Shown here in pieces: positions 6,608 through 14,500 of a stretch of DNA of 15,071 bases. The position numbers were made by a program, and so were the translations under genes. Location of the stretch: positions 1 through 15,071 of the forward strand of contig DASQWR010000028.1 in NCBI GenBank assembly GCA_035640155.1, given 5' to 3'. This DNA is from JALYQB01 sp035640155 (GTDB taxonomy: Bacteria; Actinomycetota; Actinomycetes; Mycobacteriales; Pseudonocardiaceae). Under the pieces are notes generated by a model. It worked only from the letters and a program-made list of their open reading frames with translations, was not told the origin of the DNA and did not search any database. Position 1 is the stretch's first letter. The number at the start of each line of letters is the position of its first letter.

Positions 6608-8644
6608 GTGACGACCGACCAGCGCAGTGGCCCGCAGCCCGCCGAGGCCGCTAGCGCGGTCGCGCTCGAGCGAGCGGCACGGGACGAGGCGGCGCGGAAC
6701 GACGCCCCGGACAGCAAGCTATCCGACGTCACGTCACTGGCCATGGCCGACCGGGCCGGCCCCGTCGACCCGACCCGGATCCTGCAGCGGGTCATCATGC
6801 CGCGGGAGGACGACCCGCTTGAGGTCCGGCCGCTCTACCTCGATGAGACCGACACGACCGTTGGTCAGGGTGCCGAGGTGGTCTCGCGCCACGCGGTGTC
6901 GGTGCCCCCGGCGGTGCAGCTGTCCTTCGCCAGCTACTTCAACGCCTTCCCCGCCAGCTACTGGAAGCGCTGGACCCGGGTGGAGGAGGTGGCGCTGCGG
7001 CTCACGGTGCAGGGCGCGGGCCGGGTTGACCTCTACCGCTCGAAGCCCAACGGCGATGTCGTGCACCTGCAGGGCAAGCAGCTGGACACCGGCGCGGAGT
7101 CCACCGAGCTCGAGTTCCGCGTCTCTCTTGTGCCGTTCGAGGACGGCGGGTGGGTCTGGTTCGACGTGACGACCCGGCACCAGGGGCTGACCGTCGCGGA
7201 CGGCGCCTGGGTGGTGGACGAGCCGCTGCCACCGCGCACCCTGGCGGTGGCGATCACCACCTTCAACCGCCCGGGCGACTGCGTCGCCGCGCTCATGGCG
7301 CTCGCTGAGGACACGGCGGTGCTTGGTGTCCTCACCCGGGTGTTCGTCGTCGACCAGGGCAGCGTCAAGGTCCGGGACCACCACGAGTTCACGGCGACGA
7401 GGGAGCGCCTCGGGGACCGGCTCGTGGTGATCGACCAGGACAACCTCGGGGGGTCCGGCGGGTTCGCCCGCGGCATGATCGAGGCGCTCGGCACCGACGT
7501 CGAGCACGTGCTGCTGATCGATGACGACGTGCGGCTCGAGCCCGACAGCGTGCTGCGTGTGCACGCCTTCGCGAGCGCCGCCGCCTCCCCGGTGATCGTC
7601 GGCGCCCAGATGCTCAACCTGCAGGCCCGGAGCCGGCTGCACGCGATGGGCGAGATCGTCGACCTGAGGACGAGCTTCTGGCGCCCGGCATCCGGGTCGG
7701 TGTACGACCACGACTTCTCCACCCTCACCCTGCGCCAGCAGCGGCTGCTGCACGCGCGGATCCACTCGACCTACACCGGGTGGTGGATGTGCCTGATCCC
7801 CCGCGAGGTGCTGGAACGCACCGGCCTGCCGCTACCGCTTTTCATCAAGTGGGACGACGCGGAGTACGCGCTGCGCGCCGGGGAGCACGGCTTCCCCACC
7901 GTCACCCTGCCCGGCTCGGCGATCTGGCACATGCCCTGGACCGACAAGGACGACGCCACCGACTGGACCGCCTACTTCCACCTGCGCAACCGGCTGATCA
8001 CCCTCGCGTTGCACAGCCCGTACGACGTCCGGCGCGCGCTGGTGCAGGACGGCCTGCGCAACACGTTCAAGCACCTGATGGCGATGGAGTACTCCACCGT
8101 CGCGCTGCACCACCAGGCGATCGAGGACTTCCTGACCGGACCGGAGCATCTGTTCGACCTGCTGCGCGGTGCCCTGCCCGCGGTCCGTGAGCTGCGTGCC
8201 GGCTACGCCGACGCGCGGATCCGGCCCTCGGCGAAGGAGTTTCCAGCGCCGAGCTTCGACGCGGTGCGGATCGAGAACCTGCTGGACCCGCCCGTGCACC
8301 CGATTGCCATCGCCAAGCGGGCCCTGTCGACCATCGGGCACCACCTGCGTGCCCCCGATCCCGACGCGCGGGCGCGACCGCAGATCAACGTGCCGGCCCG
8401 CAACGCCCGCTGGTTCCTGCTCGGCACGCTGGACTCCGCGACCGTCTCCAACGCCGACGGCAGCGGGGTGGCCTTCCGGACCCGCGACCCGGGCCAGTTC
8501 CGCGCTCTGCTGGGCCACACGGTGGCGCTCTACCGCCGGCTGGTGGCGGACTGGGCGCAGACGAGCCACAGCTACCGCGCGGCGATGCCCGAACTCACCT
8601 CGGTCGACGCCTGGCGTCGAGCCCTCGATCCCCCGGAGCGCTGA
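6608..8644 (+). CDS. glfT2: Galactofuranosyltransferase GlfT2 (bifunctional UDP-Galf transferase)
   Basis: A 678-residue GlfT2, slightly longer than the 637-residue M. tuberculosis enzyme because of an N-terminal extension. An N-terminal beta-sandwich (about 85-215) precedes a GT-A domain that opens with LAVAITTFNRP. The metal-binding acidic motif is IDDDVR (D305-D307), preceded by the family block DNLGGSGGFARG. The acceptor/catalytic motif is WDDAEY (W415, D416, D417, E419), and the metal-ligand His is in IWHMPW (H441). A helical C-terminal domain follows. The enzyme extends the cell-wall galactan on the cytoplasmic face with alternating beta-1,5 and beta-1,6 galactofuranose from UDP-Galf, supplied by Glf. 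The GTG at 6608 follows GGAAGGGA. It is probably co-transcribed with the upstream emb and the tiny downstream membrane ORF. In M. tuberculosis glf is adjacent to glfT2; here they lie 6 kb apart. Confidence 0.96.
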   Translation: MTTDQRSGPQPAEAASAVALERAARDEAARNDAPDSKLSDVTSLAMADRAGPVDPTRILQRVIMPREDDPLEVRPLYLDETDTTVGQGAEVVSRHAVSVPPAVQLSFASYFNAFPASYWKRWTRVEEVALRLTVQGAGRVDLYRSKPNGDVVHLQGKQLDTGAESTELEFRVSLVPFEDGGWVWFDVTTRHQGLTVADGAWVVDEPLPPRTLAVAITTFNRPGDCVAALMALAEDTAVLGVLTRVFVVDQGSVKVRDHHEFTATRERLGDRLVVIDQDNLGGSGGFARGMIEALGTDVEHVLLIDDDVRLEPDSVLRVHAFASAAASPVIVGAQMLNLQARSRLHAMGEIVDLRTSFWRPASGSVYDHDFSTLTLRQQRLLHARIHSTYTGWWMCLIPREVLERTGLPLPLFIKWDDAEYALRAGEHGFPTVTLPGSAIWHMPWTDKDDATDWTAYFHLRNRLITLALHSPYDVRRALVQDGLRNTFKHLMAMEYSTVALHHQAIEDFLTGPEHLFDLLRGALPAVRELRAGYADARIRPSAKEFPAPSFDAVRIENLLDPPVHPIAIAKRALSTIGHHLRAPDPDARARPQINVPARNARWFLLGTLDSATVSNADGSGVAFRTRDPGQFRALLGHTVALYRRLVADWAQTSHSYRAAMPELTSVDAWRRALDPPER

Positions 8645-8645
8645 G

Positions 8646-8762
8646 ATGACCGCCACAATCGTCGTGGTGATCCTCGCCCTCGTCATGGGGTTGCTCGCCA
8701 ACCGATTCCTCCGCAGCCGGATCATGGGCGAGGATGCCGGGGGAGTCGCGCCCAGGACCTGA
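8646..8762 (+). CDS. Single-helix membrane microprotein downstream of glfT2
   Basis: A 38-residue ORF starting one base after the glfT2 stop codon, with GGAG seven bases before its ATG, so it is probably translationally coupled. Residues about 4-18 form one hydrophobic helix (IVVVILALVMGLLAN), followed by a basic stretch (RFLRSR) and a short acidic/Gly tail, consistent with an N-out/C-in or simple tail-anchored topology. I do not recognise a family. Tight coupling suggests a membrane anchor or regulator for GlfT2, which is a peripheral membrane enzyme. That is inference only. Confidence 0.5.
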   Translation: MTATIVVVILALVMGLLANRFLRSRIMGEDAGGVAPRT

Positions 8763-8770
8763 TCAGTCCG

Positions 8771-9161
8771 ATGGAGACGCTGGCGGTCCTGCTGCTCGCC
8801 TTCGTCCTCGTCGTGGCCGCGAGTCGTATGCGACGGCCCGAACAGCGGCCGGAGACGAGGCGGGCGCGGTGGACAACCTGTTCGAGGTGGCCGACTATGC
8901 CCCCGCCCCCCAAGGGCAACGCCTGCAAGCCGGCGCCGCCTGCTACGCACGGGCCGTCAGCTCGGTGGAGTGGCCCGCAGTGGCCGAGGGGACAGTTCGT
9001 CGGCCCCCAGCGTGTGGAGCTCCTATCTCCGCGGTGTGCTCAAACAGGTGGACAGCGCGAACCCAGCCTTCGAGCTGCTCGTCGGAGCGGACCAGGACTT
9101 CGTCGCGGCTTACGGTCGAGTCCCCCTTCCCTGGGACGAGCAGGGCCGCCCCACGTCGTAG
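8771..9161 (+). pseudogene. Unidentified ORF apparently broken by two frameshifts
   Basis: Three consecutive protein-like pieces lie in three frames. First, from the ATG at 8771, is a hydrophobic helix (METLAVLLLAFVLVVAAS). From about 8821, in the next frame, comes an acidic, natural-looking stretch containing GAVDNLFEVADYAP. From about 9000, in the third frame, comes SSYLRGVLKQVDSANPAFEL and a tail ending at the TAG of 9159-9161. The order of frames is what two single-base losses in one gene of about 130 codons would give. Alternatively, the first frame alone is an intact 137-residue protein (8771-9184), but its composition after residue 25 is unnaturally rich in Arg, Pro and Trp. I do not recognise a family. 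The stretch 9162-9206 shows nothing further. Confidence 0.35.
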
Positions 9162-9206
9162 GTGTTCGCGCCGAGCGATCCTGAGGAACCAACCCACATC
9201 CGGCAC

Positions 9207-9235
9207 TTGAGTATGGCCGCGGGCACTCGTAGCGT
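9207..9235 (+). promoter_or_regulatory. Promoter for the DUF1918 gene and the toxin region
   Basis: TTGAGT (9207-9212), a 17-bp spacer, and TAGCGT (9230-9235), a recognisable housekeeping-type promoter with a good -35. It would start a leader of about 40 nt ahead of the ATG at 9281. With no gap downstream, it probably also drives the antitoxin remnant and the MazF-like gene. Confidence 0.5.
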
Positions 9236-9280
9236 CACAGGTGAGCAACCTGCCCCACGTTTCCCGCGAGGTGACCGGTC

Positions 9281-9469
9281 ATGCAAGCTAAGGTCGGCGA
9301 CCGCCTGCACATGCACAGCCGCACTGTCGACCAGCCCGACCGATCGGCCGAGATCATCGAGGTACTGGGAGCCGAAGGCGACCCACCGTACCGGGTGCGC
9401 TTCGACGACAGTCACGAGGCAGTGGTCTTCCCCGGGCCAGACTGCACCGTGCACCAGGCGGCGGGCTGA
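9281..9469 (+). CDS. DUF1918 family small protein
   Basis: A 62-residue protein that matches the actinobacterial DUF1918 pattern: MQAKVGDRLHMHSRTVDQPD at the N-terminus, then AEIIEV, then PPYRVRFDDSHEAVVFPGPD near the C-terminus. The length is normal for the family. The ATG has GAGGTGA six bases upstream. No biochemical function is established for the family that I know of; the compact all-beta, SH3-like sequence pattern suggests a small binding domain. Only two bases separate its stop from the antitoxin remnant start, so it looks like the first gene of a small operon with the toxin. Unlike its neighbours it shows no damage. Confidence 0.85.
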   Translation: MQAKVGDRLHMHSRTVDQPDRSAEIIEVLGAEGDPPYRVRFDDSHEAVVFPGPDCTVHQAAG

Positions 9470-9471
9470 GC

Positions 9472-9584
9472 GTGAGCACGACGATTCGGGCTATGCCCGG
9501 CTCGCGGATCATTCCGGCGAGTGGAACGAGATCGTCGCCGAGCGGCGCAGCGAGGAGCAGGTGCTCGCTGACGGTCTCGAGTGA
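9472..9584 (+). pseudogene. MazE-type antitoxin remnant with out-of-frame internal deletion
   Basis: The GTG at 9472 reads MSTTIR, the usual first residues of actinobacterial RHH antitoxins paired with MazF. The frame then fails. Shifted by two bases, the sequence from about 9489 reads GYARLADHSGEWNEIVAERR and on to a tail ending LADGLE, the typical C-terminal toxin-binding tail. Roughly 40 codons of the usual middle, which hold the DNA-binding helices, are absent, and the two ends do not share a frame. The TGA (9582-9584) overlaps the toxin GTG as GTGA, as in an intact operon. The C-terminal piece has no in-frame start nearby. Family-length comparisons are from memory; the two matching ends are read directly. 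Confidence 0.6.
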
Positions 9585-9952
9585 AGTCTCAAGGAAAAAT
9601 ACCGCGACGTGGCGACGTCTGGCTCGTTGACTTCGGCACTCCGGTCATACACGAGCAGGGGGTCGGACACGAGCAGGGATTCCGCCGACCGGCGGTAGGG
9701 CTCTCTGCGGACCGGATGCATGCCAGCCGTGCTGGCCTGGTGATCGTCGTTTCGATCACTCGCAGCCGTCGCGGGCTCCCCTCGTATGTGGAGTTGGACG
9801 CCGAGCAGACCGGTCTCCGTGAGACGAGCTACGCAAAGGGCGAGGGCATCAAGTCGGTCTCAGTCGACCGTCTCGTACACCGCATTGGTTACGTTCCCGA
9901 GTCGTCGTTGCACCGGATCGGAGCCGCGGTACGCACCCTTCTCGATCTCTGA
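9581..9952 (+). CDS. mazF: MazF/PemK-family endoribonuclease toxin
   Basis: A 123-residue protein of normal MazF length with the expected order: RRGDVWLVDF (9-18), the loop before RRPAVGLS (35-42), the LVIVVSITRSRRG strand with the conserved Thr (T60), and the basic GIKSVSVDRL segment (89-98). A hydrophobic C-terminal helix ends at LLDL. MazF enzymes cut single-stranded RNA at short motifs and are held in check by MazE. The loop contains HEQG twice (24-27 and 30-33) owing to an 18-bp duplication; in E. coli MazF this loop carries catalytic Glu24 and Arg29. The GTG start overlaps the antitoxin stop. With the antitoxin gene wrecked, the toxin should be weakly expressed, inactive or controlled elsewhere. 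Its stop overlaps the next ATG as TGATG. Confidence 0.85.
   Translation: MKSQGKIPRRGDVWLVDFGTPVIHEQGVGHEQGFRRPAVGLSADRMHASRAGLVIVVSITRSRRGLPSYVELDAEQTGLRETSYAKGEGIKSVSVDRLVHRIGYVPESSLHRIGAAVRTLLDL
9649..9678 (+). repeat. 18-bp-period duplication in the MazF active-site loop
   Basis: ACACGAGCAGGG occurs perfectly at 9649-9660 and 9667-9678, with an 18-bp period. It encodes a second HEQG and adds six residues in frame between the first strand and the RRP motif. Confidence 0.8.
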
Positions 9953-10676
9953 TGGGAGCTTTACGGCGCGTACGACGTGACACGAGAGCAGCCATCCGGC
10001 TGTTCGGACCGGCCGCGGCGGTGGAAGAGGTGTTCGGGCGCAGCTCCACCCGGGACCTGCTGCGACTGCGCCGCGACCTGCTGACCGCTTCCGGGCGGGC
10101 CGCCGACGCCGCGAAGCTGCTGCTGGCCGGCAACCGCTTCGACCTGACCTGGCTGACGTTCAGCGCGGGGCACGTGGCCGGGCACCAGTTCTGGGACCTG
10201 TCCCAGGTCGACGGTGTCGACGGCAGGGGCCTCGACGGCGCCACTCGGCAGGTGCTCTCCGGCGCGCTGGAGGAGGTGTACCAGAGCGTCGACGCGGGAT
10301 TCGGCCGGGTGCTGGCCGCGCTTCCCGATGACGCCGATGTGATCGTCGTGTCCCCGGTCGGGATGGACGTCAACACCAGCCGGGCCGACCTGTTGCCGGA
10401 ATACTCGACGCGGTCCTGCTCGGCGGCGCCCGCCCAGACTCCGGCTCAGCCTCCGGGTCGGCCTCAGTCTGGAAGCTGCGCGCGGCCCTGCCGACCGGTC
10501 TGCGGTCCCGGGTCGCGGCCGCGCTGCCGGACCGAGTCGCGCTGGCCCTGACCGCGCGCCTGGAGCTGCGCGGCCAGGACTGGAGCTCCACGCGGGCGTT
10601 CGCCCAGCCCGCGGACAACCAGGGCTACCTGCGGCTGAACCGGCGCGGACGCGAGCGGGACGGGATCGTCGAGGCA
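9952..10676 (+). pseudogene. Alkaline-phosphatase-superfamily (nucleotide pyrophosphatase-like) gene fragment
   Basis: From about 9985 the frame resembles the C-terminal half of actinobacterial AlkP-superfamily phosphodiesterases: FDLTWLTFSAGHVAGHQFWD, with metal-binding-type His (H74, H78), then DVIVVSPVGMDVNTSRADLLP. The N-terminal part, with the metal-binding Asp and the Thr/Ser nucleophile, is absent. At about 10398-10401 one base appears lost; the match continues in the next frame as ILDAVLLGGARPDSG and later NQGYLRLNRRGRERDGIV, the usual end region. At 10674-10680 the match stops abruptly and antisense flippase sequence begins. The gene is therefore truncated at both ends and frameshifted, and the product cannot be an active enzyme. 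The open frame from 9952 to 10551 ends in junk after the frameshift. The ATG simply overlaps the mazF stop, and its first ten or so codons are probably not native. Confidence 0.72.
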
Positions 10677-11498
10677 GCGGGCAACCCCGATCGCCAGCGC
10701 GGCGAAACCGGTCTGCACGCTGGACGCTGCGAGCAGCGCCACCGCGATGACCCCGCCGCGCTGCCCGACCTGCACCAGGGCGCCGCTGGTCGCCTTGAGC
10801 AGACCGAAGCGCAGCGCACCCTCGGGTACCGCCACCGGCGGGAATCGCCGGCGCAGCAGCGGTGTCACGGCGACGACCCCGAGTCCGAAGGCCACCGCCG
10901 CGGACACGACGATCGCGGCCACCGCTCCGGTCGCTCCTGCCGCGTCGTACAGCACGATTGCCGCCACGACGAGCACCGCGTTCTGCAATGGGTAGCGCGC
11001 GCACCAAGCACCCGCATGCCCCAGCCCGAGATCGGCCTGCAGCGCGAGCGTGGCGACGACGTTGAGCGCCCGCGCGATCAGGACCAGCGCCGTCAGCAGC
11101 GGCGGGAAGCGGGCCGGGTCCCACGTCACGAGCGCCGTGGCGATCACGGTGAGCACCGCGAAGAGTACGGCCCGGTTCCGCGCCAGCCGCACGCTCAGCG
11201 CCCGGGCGAGTGCACCGCGCCCGCCTGCGGCCGCGGCCGGCACGTAGCGGGCCAGCAGGGTGGCGCCGCCCAGTGTCATCGCCACCGCGCCGATGGCGAC
11301 CACGGCGAGGGCCACCGCGAACCGGCCGTAGTCGGCCGGACCGAGCACCCGGGGCACCACCGTGGCGAGCAGCAGCAGTGTGACCGCCTCGGCTGCCTTG
11401 CCGGCGAGGCTGGCGACGACCGGCCCACGCAGCGCCCCGCGTCCGCGCTCGCTGCCACCGTGCCCGGCGACGCGCTCACCCGCGGGGTCCGAGGACAC
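10464..11498 (-). CDS. 3'-truncated polysaccharide flippase-like membrane protein (probable pseudogene)
   Basis: The first 273 codons (11498 to about 10680) are flippase-like: VVASLAGKAAEAVTLLLLAT as helix 1, then the family loop RVLGPADYGRFA, and some eight hydrophobic segments up to GFAALAIGVA. From there the frame runs 71 more codons to 10464, but these are the antisense of the phosphatase fragment and are Arg/Gln/Pro-rich with no membrane helices. About four to six C-terminal helices of a normal 400-500-residue flippase are missing. The GTG at 11498 lies inside a 15-bp tandem repeat and has no clear ribosome site. The gene follows emb copy 2 on the same strand with a 56-bp gap. The intact ancestor probably exported a lipid-linked wall glycan; the present product is doubtful. 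Confidence 0.65.
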   Translation of the reverse strand: MSSDPAGERVAGHGGSERGRGALRGPVVASLAGKAAEAVTLLLLATVVPRVLGPADYGRFAVALAVVAIGAVAMTLGGATLLARYVPAAAAGGRGALARALSVRLARNRAVLFAVLTVIATALVTWDPARFPPLLTALVLIARALNVVATLALQADLGLGHAGAWCARYPLQNAVLVVAAIVLYDAAGATGAVAAIVVSAAVAFGLGVVAVTPLLRRRFPPVAVPEGALRFGLLKATSGALVQVGQRGGVIAVALLAASSVQTGFAALAIGVARCLDDPVPLASAPVQPQVALVVRGLGERPRGAPVLAAQLQARGQGQRDSVRQRGRDPGPQTGRQGRAQLPD

Positions 11499-11513
11499 GG
11501 GGTCCGAGGACGT
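11484..11513 (+). repeat. 15-bp tandem repeat over the flippase start
   Basis: Two adjacent 15-bp units (GGGGTCCGAGGACAC and GGGGTCCGAGGACGT, 13 of 15 identical) span the proposed GTG start of the truncated flippase, giving SSDP twice in the open frame. Slippage here could move or duplicate the translation start. Confidence 0.75.
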
Positions 11514-11554
11514 GGCGTCTGAGGCAAGGCATTCCTAACGGCATGCCCGAGAGG

Positions 11555-14500
11555 CTACCTCGATCCGGACAAAGACCCCGAAGGCATGCGGGTGGAGGCC
11601 CCTGAAACAGTGCGCCGATCGGTGCTGAGCGTGTAGCCGTCGCGGCCGAGGCGGGTGCCGAACGTGTACACCTGGATGTGCGGGTCGACTGGGCCGACCG
11701 TGGACAGCTGCAGCACCGACTGGGTGCGCGCCACCTGTCCGAACACGGCGCCCCGACCGGTCTGCCACGCGATGTCGTCGAGCCCGGAGCGCGCCTCCTC
11801 ACCCCACAACACCGCGTACGAGGGGGGTTCTGTGATGCCGTTGACGACCTCGGGTTGTCGCTGGCACGGATAGCCGAACGCCAATTGCCAGCCCAGCGCG
11901 ACCGGTGCCTCGTCGGGCAGAAACTCCTGCAGGACGACCGGGCGCGCCGCGGCGGGCGCGGTGAACGCCAGCCAGCCGTGGATGGCCCCGGTCGCGTCGA
12001 CGGCGTCCAGCCGGACGACGTCCGCGCCGTCCGGGGGCGTCAGCACGAAAGTGCGCCACGGGGGGGCGCGCGCGGTGTCGGTGAGCGGCTCGGTGCCCGC
12101 CGTGATCACCGAGTCACCGGAGCGGCGCCCGTAGACAGCGGCGAGCGAGTTGCCGTCGGAGAGCGTCCCGGCAGCCACCACCGTGACGGCCGCGCCGTCC
12201 TCGAGGTCCGCCGGAAGCGCGTACCACCCGGTGGCCATCTCCCCGACGGTCCGCTCGGCCGTCCGGCCGTCGCGGGCGACGAGGCTGCCCCAGACGCGGC
12301 CGGTCGCGCTGCCCTGCGGTCGGTTGCCGGTGTAGTAGCCGCCGCCCTCGACGAAGCCGTCGGGTGGGGGCGGCGCCGGGAGGCCGGCGCCGGTGGGCAG
12401 CGGCTGCGCGGTAAACGGGTCGAGCACGCGGACGGCGCCGGCGGCGCCGCAGTCCGTCCCGGTGGGGTCGGCGAACGCCCGCGCCCACACCGACTCGCGG
12501 GGGACGCCCTGCACGGCCGCGAGCCCGAACGTCCCGACGGCGTACCCGGTGGTGGCCGCGAGCGATGCCACCACCACGATCGGCACGGCCCGCAGCGCGT
12601 CGAGCCGCGGAACCCGAGTGCTGCTGCGCCGGCCCGACGCGGCCAGCGCGAGCGCCACGAGCACCACCGCGAGCCCCCAGAGAAACGGGTTGTCGAGGGT
12701 CACGTTCCGCACCGAGGCCGGCTGGTAGGGCGTGCGCACCCCGTCGAGCCAGGCGTAGGACCAGGCGTTCGGGCCGTGCCAGGCCAGCGCGATCGCCAGC
12801 ACGAACGACCCGGCCGCCGCGACCAGCACCCCGATCGGCAGCGTCGCCCCGCGCAGCACCTGCCGCGTCAGCGGCACCGCCATCACCAGCATTAGCGCGA
12901 GGAACGCCGGGCCGACCCCGGCGAGCGCACCGAAGTGATGGGTCCATTTCGACGGGGTGAGCGCTAGCGCGGCGAACGCCAGCGCGGTGCTGGATCCGGC
13001 CAGCCACAGCGGCGCCGGCAATGCGACCCGGCGCACCCGGGCGGCCACGGTGAGTACCGCGAACCACCCGAGCGCGACGAGACAGACTAGCACGGCCGCC
13101 CGTTTGGCGAAGTTGCCCATCGGGATCTGGCTGAGCAGGAACCAGTAGCGCTGGATCTCGTCGGTCCAGTCCTCCTGGTCCAGGATCGACAGGAAGATCG
13201 CCTGCCCGCGCAGGAAGTCGCGCAGCGCGCCGTCGGCGAACGCGAGCAGCGGGGCGACCATCCCGCCCGACCCCACGGCGAGGACGCGCAGCGCGGTGGC
13301 CATTGGGTGCCCGGGCACGTGTACCAGCGGCAGGAGCAGCGGGAGTCCCGCGAGCAGCGGGGCGACCACGGTGAAGCCGGTCGGGTGCGCGGTGAACCCG
13401 AGCCCGGCCAGCGCGCACGCCAGCCACGCAACGGCGAGCCGCTGCCGGCGACCGGCGACCAGCACGGCGAGCATCGTCGCGGCTCCGCACAGCGCCACCA
13501 CGGCTTCCGGGCGCACGCCCATGTTATGCGGCAGCCACCAGCCAAGGAACACCACGGCGAGCACGGCGTGCGACGCCGCGCGCACGCCGCCGCGGGTGGG
13601 CGCGAAGTCGACCATCGCGGCCACCGCGAACCGGCGCAACACGAGCCAGGTGAGCAGCCCGAGTACGAGGGCCGGGATCCGCTGCGGCACCGGCGCGTCC
13701 CCGGCGAGCTGCTGCCACCAGCCCAGCCCCTGGTAGACCCAGGTGAACGGGGTGAAGCTCTGGTCGTAGAACTGGTAGTAGTTGCCGACCTCGCCGGAGA
13801 TCACGGCGTTGCGGGCCTGCGCCGCGAAGTAGCCGTCGTCGTCGGTCGCCGGGGCGACGAACGTCCAGCAGACCAGCACCGCGGGCACCGCGAGGTCCAC
13901 GACCCGCGGCCACCCGGGCCGCCACCGCCGGGACACCCTGGGTGCGGTCCGGTCGATCCACGTGAGCGCCGCGGCGGTGGCCAGCAGCGCGAGCACGAGC
14001 TCGGAAGTGAGTGCGCTCTTGCGCGGGGTCGGGCTACTGGTGAACTCGTCGTCGACGCGCAGCTCGACGGCCAGTTCCCCGGCGACGTCGGCGGGCAGGC
14101 CGGTGAGCGAGCTGGCCAGCACGTCGACGTCGGGGAGCTGCTCGGTGGGCGCGGCGACGAGGTCGCGGCCGTCGCGGCTGATCACGAGCTCGGCGTTGCC
14201 GAACCCGGCGAAGGCGTCGAGGTCCGGCGCCTCCGGGTCCGAGGGACCCGGAGGCGGGCGCGCGAAGCTGGGCAGTCCGGCGCTCTCACCGGTGATCCGG
14301 TACTCGCACGGCCCGGCGGGCAGCGGCTCGTCGAGCAGCAGCCGGTCCAGCGCGCGCACCTGCACGCGGTCGCCGGACGCGGTGACGATCATTCCCGTGG
14401 AGCCGGCCTGCGGGGACTCCGGCAGCACGGTCGAGACGACTACGCCGGGGGCCCTCACCTGCGCGAGCCGGGCGACGTCGCAGCTGAACCGCACGTCGAG

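Noticed and set aside
8763..10700. An insertion sequence or transposon explaining the decayed region
   Set aside because: I found no transposase-like reading frame, no terminal inverted repeats and no target duplication, so a simple deletion or recombination is the safer reading.
9849..11124. Minus-strand frames opposite the phosphatase fragment (9849-10376 and 9961-11124)
   Set aside because: Ser/Arg/Gly-rich shadows without domains. The plus-strand fragment has family motifs in good codon usage.
11678..12895. 405-codon plus-strand frame opposite emb copy 2
   Set aside because: Antisense shadow rich in Arg, Gly and His; emb copy 2 on the minus strand explains the sequence.
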